Positions 42,109-50,946 of a stretch of DNA of 64,000 bases are shown piece after piece. Source of the DNA: Conyzicola nivalis_A (lineage in GTDB: Bacteria; Actinomycetota; Actinomycetes; Actinomycetales; Microbacteriaceae); NCBI RefSeq assembly GCF_040548875.1, contig NZ_JBEPSJ010000005.1, positions 62,001-126,000 of the forward strand. The letters are read 5' to 3'. Position 1 is the stretch's first letter. Each line of letters starts with the position of its first letter. Both the position numbers and the translations under genes were made by a program. The notes under the pieces are model-generated. The model made no database searches and was not told the DNA's origin. It saw only the letters and a program-made list of their open reading frames with translations.

Positions 42109-42989
42109 CCGGCGACGACATCTGGGGCCGGCTGTTCAACTTCGCCAACTACGGCGAGCTGCTCGCCCTCGTGCAGAACTCCATCATCGCCGCCGCCGTG
42201 CTCGGCATCGTCGGCGGGCTCATCGGCGTCTTCGTGATGCAGCGCGACATGGCCTTCGCCGTTCACGGCATCAGCGAGCTCTCGTTCGCCGGGGCCGCGG
42301 GTGCGCTGCTGCTCGGCGTCAACGTCGTCGCCGGATCCCTGGTCGGCTCGCTCATCGCCGCCGTGCTGATCGGCCTGCTCGGCGCGAAGGCGCGCGACCG
42401 CAACTCCATCATCGGCGTGCTGATGCCGTTCGGTCTGGGCCTGGGCATCCTCTTCCTCGCGCTCTACCCCGGCCGCAGCGCCAACAAGTTCGGCCTGCTC
42501 ACCGGCCAGATCATCTCGGTCGACATCCCGCAGCTTGGCCTGCTCATCACCCTCTCCGTCGTGGTGCTCGTCGCGCTGCTGCTCGTCTGGCGCCCGCTCA
42601 GCTTCGACAGCCTCGACGCCGACGTCGCCGCCGCGCGCGGCGTGCCCTCGCGCGCCCTGTCGCTCGGCTTCATGGTGCTGCTCGGGCTCACCGTCGCGGT
42701 CTCCGTGCAGATCATCGGGTCGCTGCTCGTGCTCGCCCTGCTGGTGACTCCTGCCGCCGCCGCACTGCGCGTCTCGTCGTCGCCGCTGCTCGTGCCGTTG
42801 CTGAGTATGCTGTTCGGCTTCGTCTCGGCGGTGGGGGGCATCCTGCTCGCCCTCGGCGGCGCGCTGCCGATCAGTCCGTACATCACCACCATCTCGTTCG
42901 CCATCTACGTCGTCTGCCGCATCATCGGGGCCCGGAAGGCCGCCGGCGGCCGCGCATCCGCCCGACGTCCTCTCGTTGCCGCGAGGTAG
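42105..42989 (+). CDS. znuB: zinc ABC transporter permease
   Basis: 294 aa with about eight transmembrane helices of the ABC-3 family (IIAAAVLGIVGGLIGVFVMQ, FAVHGISELSFAGAAGALL, LGLGILFLALYPGRSANKF, SVQIIGSLLVLALLVTPAAA). Third gene of the uptake operon; zur begins 9 bp later. Confidence 0.93.
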   Translation: MTGDDIWGRLFNFANYGELLALVQNSIIAAAVLGIVGGLIGVFVMQRDMAFAVHGISELSFAGAAGALLLGVNVVAGSLVGSLIAAVLIGLLGAKARDRNSIIGVLMPFGLGLGILFLALYPGRSANKFGLLTGQIISVDIPQLGLLITLSVVVLVALLLVWRPLSFDSLDADVAAARGVPSRALSLGFMVLLGLTVAVSVQIIGSLLVLALLVTPAAAALRVSSSPLLVPLLSMLFGFVSAVGGILLALGGALPISPYITTISFAIYVVCRIIGARKAAGGRASARRPLVAAR

Positions 42990-42998
42990 AATCCGGCT

Positions 42999-43391
42999 AT
43001 GAAGAGAAACACCTGGCAGCGCGAGGCCGTTCGAGAGGCGCTCGGTTCGTCCGAGGGCTTCGTCAGCGCCCAGGCACTTCACTCGAACCTGCGCGAGACC
43101 GGCTCGCCCATCGGGCTCGCCACCGTCTACCGCGCGCTGTCCGACCTGGCCGTCGAGGGCGAGGCCGACTCGCTGCAGCAGGAGGGCGAGAGCCTCTACC
43201 GCGCATGCACCCCGGGCAGCCACCACCACCACCTGATCTGCCGCAACTGCGGGCTCACGGTGGAGATCGAGGCGGATGCCGTGGAACTCTGGGCGAAGAA
43301 CGTCGCTGCGGAGCACGGGTTTACCCAGCCGAACCACATCGTCGACGTGTTCGGCCTCTGCGCGAACTGCTCGAAAGACGACACACTGTAG
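42999..43391 (+). CDS. zur: zinc uptake regulator, Fur family
   Basis: 130 aa. Winged helix in the N-terminal half (TWQREAVREALGSSEGFVSA, ATVYRALSDLAVEGEAD). Metal sites include HHHHLICRNCG and FGLCANC, giving two CxxC structural zinc motifs. Location directly after znuACB argues for Zur rather than Fur. It probably represses its own operon through the palindrome upstream of znuA. Confidence 0.9.
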   Translation: MKRNTWQREAVREALGSSEGFVSAQALHSNLRETGSPIGLATVYRALSDLAVEGEADSLQQEGESLYRACTPGSHHHHLICRNCGLTVEIEADAVELWAKNVAAEHGFTQPNHIVDVFGLCANCSKDDTL

Positions 43392-43575
43392 TTTTGCTTT
43401 GACGTTTCCTCGCGGAGCCGATACGGTGAGCGCACCCTAGTTACACGCGTCTCCGATCGTGGTTCTTTCCCGAGGCCAGAGTTCGATGCGCGATCTCCCG
43501 CACGCTCTGACCCGATAGAGAGCTACGACCATTCGCACTTACCCGCGCCTGGCGGCGCTGACCGCCGCCCTCGGC

Positions 43576-45516
43576 TTGATGTCCATCGCGGCCGTCGCCG
43601 CACCCGCCCTCTCCGTCGCGCCGGCCATGCCCGCTTCCGCGGCCGGTCCGGCCCTGTGCGCGGTGGCGCCGGGTCTCGTCTACCCGAACCTCGACGACGA
43701 GGCGCTGCAGTACGACTCAGCGGTCAACGTGATGATCGGCGGCGACTTCGCGGCGCGGGTCGGCGCTGCCGAGGCCGAGGGAGTCGTGCTCGTGGGCGGT
43801 TCGGCCACCTTCGACACGACGAAGCACTACAGCGTGGGTGTCGCCGGAGTCGGCTCCCGGGTCGCCCCTCCCCCCGGCAGCGACATGCTCGTCACCGGTG
43901 GAGACGTCACCGTCGCCTCGGGCATGCTCGACGTCGGATCGTTGATCGGGGGCGACATCGTCAGCGGCGGCGTCGTGGGCCCGCGCGCCAGCATCGAGAC
44001 CAGCGGCGGCACCATCACCGAGAACGCCGCAGACCCGCTCCTCCCGTACGCCGCAACGCTGCAGGGCTACCGTGATCTCTCGACGACCTACTCGGCGATG
44101 AGCCCGAACGCCGGCGGCACGGTGACCAGCACCGGCTGGGACGTCACCTTCCGCGGCGACGGCACAGCGAACCGCCAGGTCTTCACCGTTGCCGGCACCG
44201 ACCTCGGGGCTCTCGGGGCCACGAAGACCATGGTCTTCGACAACATCCCGGCCGGCACCATCGTGATCGTGAACGTCACCGGCCCGACCGCCGTGATCGG
44301 CGCCAACTCCTTCGTCTTCGACGGGCAGCCGATCAACCCCGTGAACCCCGTCAACCCCGCGCTGCCGGTCGACCCGCTCTTCTCGAACTTCACCCAGTCG
44401 CTGCTGTGGAACTTCCCGACGGCCGTCGACGTCACGCTCGGCGACGAAGACCAGCTGCTCGGCTCGATCCTCATCCCCCAGCCGACGAGCACGACCACCG
44501 TCAAGACCAGCACCAACGGCCGCTTCTACGCGGCCGGCGACGTGGTCATGAGCGGTTCGCCGCTCGCGGGGCTCGAGTTCCACAGCTACCCCTTCCGCGA
44601 GACCTCCTGCGGGTTCGCGGCGGTCGGTTCGGTGTCGATCTCGAAGACCCTCGACGACCGCGACGCCGTCGTGCCGGCCGGCCGGATGTTCACCGGCGGC
44701 TACACCTGCGTCGACGCCTCCGGCTCGACCGTGCAGTCCGGCACCTGGTCGCTGTCGGTCGGGCAGACGTTCGTGACCCCGAGCATGCCGCAGGGCAGCA
44801 GCTGCGTCGTCACCGAGAACACGCCGGCTCCGCCGTCGGCGACGGATGCCTCGTACCGGTGGCAGCCCGCCGCGATCAGCCCCGCAGCCGCCGTCGTCCG
44901 GGCCGGCACGCCGGTTGCGGTCACCGTGCTCAACACGGTCAGCCGGGCGGTCGGCGACCTGGAGATGATCAAGGTGCTCGACGACCCGTACGACGTCGTC
45001 GACCTGTCCCGCGTGTACACCGGCACGTTCGCCTGCAGCTACCTCGGGGCGGATCTCACCCCGCCCCCGGGAACCTGGGCCGAACGCGCGGGCGCGGCGC
45101 CGGTGCGGCTCGCCACCGGGCTCCCCGCCGGGACGACCTGCACCCTGACGGAGGACCCCATCCTCGTGCCACCGCTGCCCGGCTTCCCCCAGTACCACTG
45201 GGCAGCACCGCAGATCGCGCCGGCGTCGGTGACGATCGTCGAGAACACCGTCGCCCGCATCGTGGTCACGAACATCGTGGAAGACCCCGTCGATCCCATC
45301 GACCCGGTCGACCCGGTCGTCCCCGTCGATACGGCAGACCCGGTCGTCCCGACAGAGCCGGCGGCCCCGACGGCCGCGCAGACCCCCGTCGGCGTGCTGG
45401 CGTACACCGGCGCCGAGACGGCAGGCCCGCTCCTCGTGGCCGCGGTCATGGTGCTGCTCGGACTCGCCGGCCTCGCCGTGAAGCGCCGAAACCGGCGCAT
45501 CTCACAGAGGCGCTAA
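43576..45516 (+). CDS. choice-of-anchor A domain surface protein with LAYTG sorting signal
   Basis: 646 aa from the first ordinary start codon (TTG 43576, followed by ATG). A choice-of-anchor A domain (VYPNLDDEALQYDSAVNVMI onward) spans about residues 30-355. Two similar Cys-containing beta domains follow (VSISKTLDDRDAV and LEMIKVLDDPYDV), then a Val/Pro/Asp repeat stretch. The C-terminus has LAYTG at about 608-612, a hydrophobic helix and KRRNRR, a class E-type sortase signal. The signal peptide lacks a charged start unless translation begins at ATT 43531, which would add RTYPRLAALTAALGL. Confidence 0.82.
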   Translation: MMSIAAVAAPALSVAPAMPASAAGPALCAVAPGLVYPNLDDEALQYDSAVNVMIGGDFAARVGAAEAEGVVLVGGSATFDTTKHYSVGVAGVGSRVAPPPGSDMLVTGGDVTVASGMLDVGSLIGGDIVSGGVVGPRASIETSGGTITENAADPLLPYAATLQGYRDLSTTYSAMSPNAGGTVTSTGWDVTFRGDGTANRQVFTVAGTDLGALGATKTMVFDNIPAGTIVIVNVTGPTAVIGANSFVFDGQPINPVNPVNPALPVDPLFSNFTQSLLWNFPTAVDVTLGDEDQLLGSILIPQPTSTTTVKTSTNGRFYAAGDVVMSGSPLAGLEFHSYPFRETSCGFAAVGSVSISKTLDDRDAVVPAGRMFTGGYTCVDASGSTVQSGTWSLSVGQTFVTPSMPQGSSCVVTENTPAPPSATDASYRWQPAAISPAAAVVRAGTPVAVTVLNTVSRAVGDLEMIKVLDDPYDVVDLSRVYTGTFACSYLGADLTPPPGTWAERAGAAPVRLATGLPAGTTCTLTEDPILVPPLPGFPQYHWAAPQIAPASVTIVENTVARIVVTNIVEDPVDPIDPVDPVVPVDTADPVVPTEPAAPTAAQTPVGVLAYTGAETAGPLLVAAVMVLLGLAGLAVKRRNRRISQRR

Positions 45517-46547
45517 CCGAGCAGCTCGGCGATCAGCCGCAGAGAGTCGGCACGGCCCTGTACGAGCAGGGTCGTGACCACCGACTCCTCCCACGCCGCC
45601 AGCTCGTCGCGGATCTTCTCCGGCGGGCCGATCAGCGCGATCTCCTCGACGAGCCGCGTCGGCACGGCGGCGACCGCCTCCTCCGTGCGTCCCGCGAGAA
45701 ACAGGCCCTGGATACGGTCGCAGTCGTCGGAGTAGCCGAGCCGGTCGATCACGTTGCGGTGGAAGTTCGCCTCCCGGGCACCCATCCCGCCGACGTACAG
45801 CGCCACCATGGGGCGCAGCGTGTCGGCCGCCGCCTCGACGTCGGCGTGCGGCACGACCGCGAGCTGCACCGCGACCTCGAACCCGGATCGCGGGGGGAGG
45901 CCGGGATCGCGCAACGCGAACCCCGCCTCGAGCTGAGCCGCGGCATCCGCGTTCGCCTTCGGTGAGAAGAGGAACGGCAGCCATCCGTCGGCGATCTCCG
46001 CGGCGAGGGCGACATTCTTCGGACCCTCGGCGGCGAGGTACACGGGCAGGCGGGGGCGAAGCGGATGCACGGTCGACTGCAGCGGCTTGCCCAGGCCTGT
46101 GGCCGACGGCCCCGAGAGCGGCAGCGGGTAGTGCGGCCCGGGCGCCGTGACCGGGCCGTTGCGGGCGAGCACGTCGCGCACGATCGCGAAGTACTCCCTC
46201 GTGCGGGCGAGCGGCTTCGGGTACGGCTGGCCGTACCAGCCCTCGACGACCTGCGGGCCCGAGACGCCGAGGCCCAGGATGGCGCGGCCGCCGGAGAGGT
46301 GGTCGAGAGTGAGGGCGGCCATCGCTGTCGCGGCGGGGGTTCTGGCCGACATCTGGGCGATCCCGGTGCCGAGCCTGACGCTCTGCGTGCGGGAACCCCA
46401 CCAGGCGAGCGGTGTGAACGCGTCCGACCCGTAGGCCTCGGCGGTCCACACCGACTCGAAGCCGAGGCGCTCCGCCTCGAGGATGGCCTCGAGGGCGCCG
46501 GGCGGCGGGCCCTGCTTCCAGTAGCCGACGGCGTATCCCAGTCGCAT
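45513..46547 (-). CDS. LLM-class F420-dependent oxidoreductase
   Basis: 344-aa luciferase-like TIM-barrel protein. FESVWTAEAYGSDAFTPLAW, VRLGTGIAQMSARTPAATAM and GRAILGLGVSGPQVVEGWYG match the F420-dependent subgroup common in actinobacteria; substrate unknown. ATG 46547 is preferred to an upstream in-frame start because GGAGG lies 5 bp before it. It converges on the surface-protein gene with a 4-bp overlap. Confidence 0.88.
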   Translation of the reverse strand: MRLGYAVGYWKQGPPPGALEAILEAERLGFESVWTAEAYGSDAFTPLAWWGSRTQSVRLGTGIAQMSARTPAATAMAALTLDHLSGGRAILGLGVSGPQVVEGWYGQPYPKPLARTREYFAIVRDVLARNGPVTAPGPHYPLPLSGPSATGLGKPLQSTVHPLRPRLPVYLAAEGPKNVALAAEIADGWLPFLFSPKANADAAAQLEAGFALRDPGLPPRSGFEVAVQLAVVPHADVEAAADTLRPMVALYVGGMGAREANFHRNVIDRLGYSDDCDRIQGLFLAGRTEEAVAAVPTRLVEEIALIGPPEKIRDELAAWEESVVTTLLVQGRADSLRLIAELLG

Positions 46548-46752
46548 TGCGGCCTCCATCAGCCTGTCGCGTGCGGTTCACGTTTGGCGGATCCGCGTGA
46601 AACCCCGTAAGGTGGACCCTTGGCCGGGAGTATTCCGGTCAATTTGTACGCCAACTCCCCTTCTCTCGCGAGAAATCAGGGTGTTCTGCGCGTGCCGACA
46701 AGAAATCTTGGGTAGGGCACCTCGTCCTACGGTATCTAAGGAGAAGACCATC

Positions 46753-46989
46753 ATGGCAGCAACTTGCCAGGTGACCGGAGCCGTTCCCGGCTTCGGACAC
46801 AACATTTCGCACTCGCACCGACGTACCAAGCGTCGCTTCGACCCGAACGTCCAGAAGAAGACGTACTACGTACCGTCTCTGCGCCGCAACGTCACGTTGC
46901 AGCTTTCCGCAAAGGGCATCAAGGTTATTGACGCCCGTGGCATCGAGTCTGTCGTGAAGGACATTCTCGCTCGTGGGGTGAAGATCTAA
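46753..46989 (+). CDS. rpmB: 50S ribosomal protein L28
   Basis: 78 aa. MAATCQVTGAVPGFGHNISH and RRTKRRFDPNVQKKTYYVPS are typical L28. Only one cysteine remains, so the zinc-binding CxxC pairs are missing. It starts an operon with rpmG and rpsN and is preceded by an AAGGAGAAG ribosome site. The 205-bp upstream gap presumably holds the promoter. Confidence 0.95.
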   Translation: MAATCQVTGAVPGFGHNISHSHRRTKRRFDPNVQKKTYYVPSLRRNVTLQLSAKGIKVIDARGIESVVKDILARGVKI

Positions 46990-47156
46990 TGGCTAAGGCA
47001 CAAGACGTACGTCCGATCATCAAGCTCCGCTCGACGGCGGGCACCGGTTACACCTACGTGACCAAGAAGAACCGTCGCAACGACCCCGACCGCCTCGTAC
47101 TCAAGAAGTACGACCCTGTAGTGCGCAAGCACGTCGAATTCCGCGAGGAGCGCTAA
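46989..47156 (+). CDS. rpmG: 50S ribosomal protein L33, cysteine-free form
   Basis: 55 aa: MAKAQDVRPIIKLRSTAGTG at the start, KKYDPVVRKHVEFREER at the end. No cysteine is present, so this is the zinc-independent (C-minus) paralogue type. The ATG shares one base with the rpmB stop; rpsN begins 2 bp after its stop. Confidence 0.95.
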   Translation: MAKAQDVRPIIKLRSTAGTGYTYVTKKNRRNDPDRLVLKKYDPVVRKHVEFREER

Positions 47157-47158
47157 AC

Positions 47159-47464
47159 ATGGCTAAGAAGAGCAAGATCGCCAAGAACGAGCAGCGTAAG
47201 GTCATCGTCGCGCGTTACGCGACGAAGCGCCTCGAGCTGAAGAAGGCCCTCGTCGACCCGGCCGGAACCGACGAGTCGCGTGAAGAGGCCCGTGTCGGCC
47301 TGCAGAAGCTTCCTCGCAACGCCTCTCCGGTGCGCGTTCGCGGTCGCGACGCCATCGACGGACGCCCCCGCGGCTACCTCGCGCAGTTCGGTGTCAGCCG
47401 AGTTCGCTTCCGCGACATGGCGCACCGGGGCGAATTGCCCGGTATTACCAAGTCAAGCTGGTAG
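47159..47464 (+). CDS. rpsN: 30S ribosomal protein S14, long zinc-independent form
   Basis: 101 aa, the long S14 without the CxxC zinc ribbon found in the 61-aa form. LPRNASPVRVRGRDAIDGRP and the C-terminal LPGITKSSW are diagnostic. The rpmB-rpmG-rpsN trio corresponds to the alternative ribosomal proteins that many actinobacteria express under zinc shortage through Zur, although no clear Zur palindrome is visible upstream of rpmB. Confidence 0.95.
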   Translation: MAKKSKIAKNEQRKVIVARYATKRLELKKALVDPAGTDESREEARVGLQKLPRNASPVRVRGRDAIDGRPRGYLAQFGVSRVRFRDMAHRGELPGITKSSW

Positions 47465-47532
47465 ATTTTTCCCGGTTCACCAGCTTTTAGCTGATTGACC
47501 AACCAACTGCACAAGGTCCGAGGAGGACATTC

Positions 47533-47829
47533 ATGGCTGACAAGTCACTAAACCGTACCGAGCTCGTCGCGGCAGTAGCCGCATCGTCTGGCCAGAGCCA
47601 GGCCGCCGTCAACGGCGTCGTCGACGCACTCTTCTCCGTTCTGTCCACCTCGGTGGCCGACGGCGTGAAGGTATCCATCCCGGGATGGCTGGCAGTGGAG
47701 CGCACTCACCGTGCAGCTCGCGCCGGTCGTAACCCGCAGACGGGCGAGGCAATCGAGATCAAGGCAAGCTACGGCGTCAAGCTGAGCGCCGGCTCGAAGC
47801 TGAAGGCCGCTGCAAAGGACTCCAAGTAG
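47533..47829 (+). CDS. hup: HU-family DNA-binding protein
   Basis: 98 aa. LNRTELVAAVAASSGQSQAA forms the helical body, VSIPGWLAVERTHRAARAGR and NPQTGEAIEI are the beta arm that binds DNA. It lacks the long Lys/Ala tail of mycobacterial HupB. A GAGGAGG ribosome site precedes ATG 47533. A terminator follows directly. Confidence 0.94.
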   Translation: MADKSLNRTELVAAVAASSGQSQAAVNGVVDALFSVLSTSVADGVKVSIPGWLAVERTHRAARAGRNPQTGEAIEIKASYGVKLSAGSKLKAAAKDSK

Positions 47830-47844
47830 TCTTCTAAAGCGTTA

Positions 47845-47876
47845 AGGGCGTCGACCGTGAGGTCGGCGCCCTTTTT
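47845..47876 (+). terminator. rho-independent terminator after hup
   Basis: AGGGCGTCGACC and GGTCGGCGCCCT pair around GTGA with one mismatch and are followed by TTTTTG. Confidence 0.9.
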
Positions 47877-47922
47877 GTTTGACGCGGCGAAGCATTCAGG
47901 ATGACGCGGATAAACTGATCTG

Positions 47923-49893
47923 ATGCCACGAGTCGTACGGATAGTGGGGCCAGCGCTCCTGCTCCTTGTGGCACTCGCGAGCGCCGTCGCCGCCCTGCAG
48001 TTCGGCGGGGCAGCCACGCCGGAGCCCATCGCGGACCCGGGCCCCGTGGTGCGCTACGGCCTCCCACTGGCGAAGCTCATCGTCAACATCGGCGCCGCCG
48101 GAACGATCGGCGCTCTCGTGCTGGCCAGCTTCGCGATGAGCCGCGACAAGCGCGAGTTCGGACTCGCGCTCGATATCGCCGCCGCCTCCGCCGGGGTCTG
48201 GGCCGTGGCATCCGCCGCCGCCGGCTTCTTCAGCTTCATGACGATCTACCTGCAGCCCATCTCGATCGACGACCGGTTCGGCGACCTGCTCGCCCAGTTC
48301 CTCACCGAGCAGGAGCTCGGACAGTCGTGGCTGTACACGACCCTCATCGCCGCCGCCCTCACCGTGCTGTGCTTCGCGGTGCGCAACCAGACGCTCGTGG
48401 CGTTCATGGCGGCCGGATCGATCGCCGGCCTGATCCCGATGGCGCTGCAGGGGCACGCGGGCGGCACGGCCAGCCACGACGCCGCGACCAGCGCGATCTG
48501 GCTGCACATCGTCTTCGCCGCGATCTGGCTCGGCGGGCTGCTCACCCTGGTCATCAGCTCGCGCACGCTCGACAAGGGTCGTATCGTGCCGCTGCTCACG
48601 CGCTACTCGACCCTGGCGCTGCTGAGCTTCGTGGTCGTCGCGGCGTCCGGCTACGTCAGCGCCGAGATCCGCGTCGGCACCCTCGGCAACCTGCTCACTC
48701 CGTACGGCATCCTCGTTTTGATCAAGGTCGGCGCCCTCGGCGTGCTCGGGGTCTTCGGCGTGATGCAGCGCCGCTACCTCATCGGACGCATGACGGCGAC
48801 CGGCGCGCGCAAGTACTTCTGGTGGCTGGTCACCGCCGAGATCGCGTTTATGGGCCTCGCCTCCGGTGTCGCCGCCGCCCTCGGCCGCACGGCGACGCCG
48901 AAGCCCGAGGTGCCGGCCACGGCGAGCACGGGCGCGACCCCGGCCGAGATCCTCACCGGTTCGCCGTTGCCGCCGCCCATCTCGTTCACGAACCTGTTCA
49001 CGCTGTGGAACTTCGACCTGATCTGGGTGCTGTTCTGCGCGTTCGGCGTCTTCTTCTACCTCGCCGGCGTGTGGCGGCTGAAGAAGCGCGGCGACTCGTG
49101 GCCGGTGCTGCGCACCGTGCTCTGGGTCGCCGGCATGGCGCTGCTGTTCTACATCACCAACGGCGGCGTCAACGTGTACGAGGCCTACCTCTTCAGCGCG
49201 CACATGCTCGCCCACATGACGCTCGGCATGATGGTGCCCGTGCTGCTGGTGCCCGGCGCGCCCATCACCCTCGCCCTGCGCACCATCCGCAAGCGCGACG
49301 ACGGCAGCCGCGGCGCCCGCGAGTGGATCCTGCTTGCGACCCACTCGAAGTACTTCGACGTGCTCTCCCGGCCGCTGGTCGCCGCCGCGATCTTCGTCGT
49401 CTCGCTCTGGATCTTCTACTACTCGCCCCTGTTCCGCTGGGCGACGACCGACCATCTCGGTCACCAGTGGATGATTATCCACTTCCTCCTGAGCGGCTAT
49501 CTCTTCGTGCAGTCGCTCATCGGCGTCGACCCGTCGCCGCACAAGGCCCCCTACCCGCTGCGGCTGCTCGTGCTGCTCGCCACCATGGCGTTCCACGCCT
49601 TCTTCGGCCTGTCTCTGATGACCGGCACCGGGCTGCTGCTCGCCGACTGGTACGGGGCCGTGGGCTGGGGCATCAGCGCGATCGACGACCAGCAGGCGGG
49701 CGGAGGCATCGCCTGGAGCGTCGGGGAGATCCCGACCGTGGCGCTCGCCATCGCCGTCGCCATCATGTGGTCGCGCAGCGACGAGCGCGACTCGAAGCGC
49801 TACGACCGCAAGGCAGACCGCGACGGCGACGCCGAGCTCGAGGCGTACAACGACATGCTCGCCGCGCGGGCGACTACTCGTAGACGGCAGTGA
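47923..49893 (+). CDS. CopD-CtaG fusion membrane protein (copper resistance / oxidase assembly)
   Basis: 656 aa, two fused membrane modules. The N-terminal half (about residues 1-310) is CopD-like, with HDAATSAIWLHIVFAAIWLG and LLTLVISSRTLDKGR. The C-terminal half is the caa3_CtaG cytochrome oxidase assembly module (FSAHMLAHMTLGMMVPVLLV, HQWMIIHFLLSGYLF, FHAFFGLSLMTGTGLL). About 15 helices are expected. Conserved His residues suggest delivery of copper to cytochrome oxidase. Its end overlaps the convergent next gene by 20 bp. Confidence 0.9.
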   Translation: MPRVVRIVGPALLLLVALASAVAALQFGGAATPEPIADPGPVVRYGLPLAKLIVNIGAAGTIGALVLASFAMSRDKREFGLALDIAAASAGVWAVASAAAGFFSFMTIYLQPISIDDRFGDLLAQFLTEQELGQSWLYTTLIAAALTVLCFAVRNQTLVAFMAAGSIAGLIPMALQGHAGGTASHDAATSAIWLHIVFAAIWLGGLLTLVISSRTLDKGRIVPLLTRYSTLALLSFVVVAASGYVSAEIRVGTLGNLLTPYGILVLIKVGALGVLGVFGVMQRRYLIGRMTATGARKYFWWLVTAEIAFMGLASGVAAALGRTATPKPEVPATASTGATPAEILTGSPLPPPISFTNLFTLWNFDLIWVLFCAFGVFFYLAGVWRLKKRGDSWPVLRTVLWVAGMALLFYITNGGVNVYEAYLFSAHMLAHMTLGMMVPVLLVPGAPITLALRTIRKRDDGSRGAREWILLATHSKYFDVLSRPLVAAAIFVVSLWIFYYSPLFRWATTDHLGHQWMIIHFLLSGYLFVQSLIGVDPSPHKAPYPLRLLVLLATMAFHAFFGLSLMTGTGLLLADWYGAVGWGISAIDDQQAGGGIAWSVGEIPTVALAIAVAIMWSRSDERDSKRYDRKADRDGDAELEAYNDMLAARATTRRRQ

Positions 49894-50884
49894 TCAGCAG
49901 CTTGTTGCCCGGCTCGAAGGTGAGCGCGTACTGCACGTCGAAGGGAACGTCTTCGTCGAACGTGGACACGGTTCCGTCGCGCAGCGACTTCACATCGACC
50001 ACGAGATGAGCGGTTGCCGCCGTCTTCGGCACAGTCCAGGTACCGGAGACCGCGCCGGGAACGATGGTGACCACCGGGTCGGCGAGCATCGACCACTTCG
50101 GCGCTGAGACGACGCGGTTCGACAGCGACTGGCCGAACGGGCAGCCGGTGGGCATCATCAGCTCCTGCGTCGCGCACTCGGCCAGGTACGCGGTGACGTG
50201 CTTCTGCACCTCGGCGACGAACTCCTCGTTCGCCTGCACATCGACCGTGACATCCGCTATCTCGTCGTTGGCGGTGACGGCGGCCCCGACCGCCTTCGCG
50301 GCGGTGTAGGTCGACTCGTGGTCGACCAGATAGAAGCCGGGGGCGAAGACCTGGTAGGTGGCCGGCGCGTCGGGCTGCGCCTTCGACGTGACGGGAAGGC
50401 CGTTCACCTCGAAGTCCTGCGCGTGCAGCACCGTCACCGAGATCGAGCTGATCGGGCTCGCGACGAAGCGCCACTTCGGGAAGAGACCGAAGCTGGTGCC
50501 GTCGCGCACGACGACGAACTCGCTCGTGGCGGTCGTCGAGGGCGGGTCTGGCTGCGCCTTCGTCGGTGGCGGCGCGATCTCGTACCGGGCGACGACGGTG
50601 TGCCTGCCCTCGTCCCCCGCGGTGTCGCTCACGATGGTGACGTCGCTCAGGGCGCCCATCGCGTCGTCGGTGAGCAGCACGGACGCCGCGTCGTTGCCGG
50701 TGCCCACGCCGGGCAGCGCGAGTGCGGCCGAGCTGTCGCGGCGCTCGAGCGCCTCCAGGTAGCGGCTGACGAATCCGTGGGCGCTGTACAGGTCGGCGTT
50801 GAGGGCGACGACGGATGCGGCGAAGCCGGCGACGAGCAGCACGAAGGCCGCCGACCAGGTGATGAGGGTTCGGCGCATCCTCAC
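49874..50884 (-). CDS. hypothetical membrane-anchored extracytoplasmic protein
   Basis: 336 aa. A basic start and one N-terminal hydrophobic helix (TLITWSAAFVLLVAGFAASV) anchor or export the protein; the rest is beta-rich, with paired regions resembling duplicated domains. A possible disulfide pair lies in CATQELMMPTGCPFG. I do not recognise a named family. Start ATG 50884, with a second ATG two codons later. It is divergent from the helicase gene. Confidence 0.75.
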   Translation of the reverse strand: MRMRRTLITWSAAFVLLVAGFAASVVALNADLYSAHGFVSRYLEALERRDSSAALALPGVGTGNDAASVLLTDDAMGALSDVTIVSDTAGDEGRHTVVARYEIAPPPTKAQPDPPSTTATSEFVVVRDGTSFGLFPKWRFVASPISSISVTVLHAQDFEVNGLPVTSKAQPDAPATYQVFAPGFYLVDHESTYTAAKAVGAAVTANDEIADVTVDVQANEEFVAEVQKHVTAYLAECATQELMMPTGCPFGQSLSNRVVSAPKWSMLADPVVTIVPGAVSGTWTVPKTAATAHLVVDVKSLRDGTVSTFDEDVPFDVQYALTFEPGNKLLITAVYE

Positions 50885-50946
50885 ATCCTAGGCAACCCTG
50901 TGCACAGGCGGCTGAGCGGCGGGGGCGAGCGGGTAGATTGGGGGGT

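Noticed and set aside
46548..46752. Zur operator before rpmB
   Set aside because: No palindrome resembling the CTGATAA/TTATCAG repeat of znuA was found in this gap.
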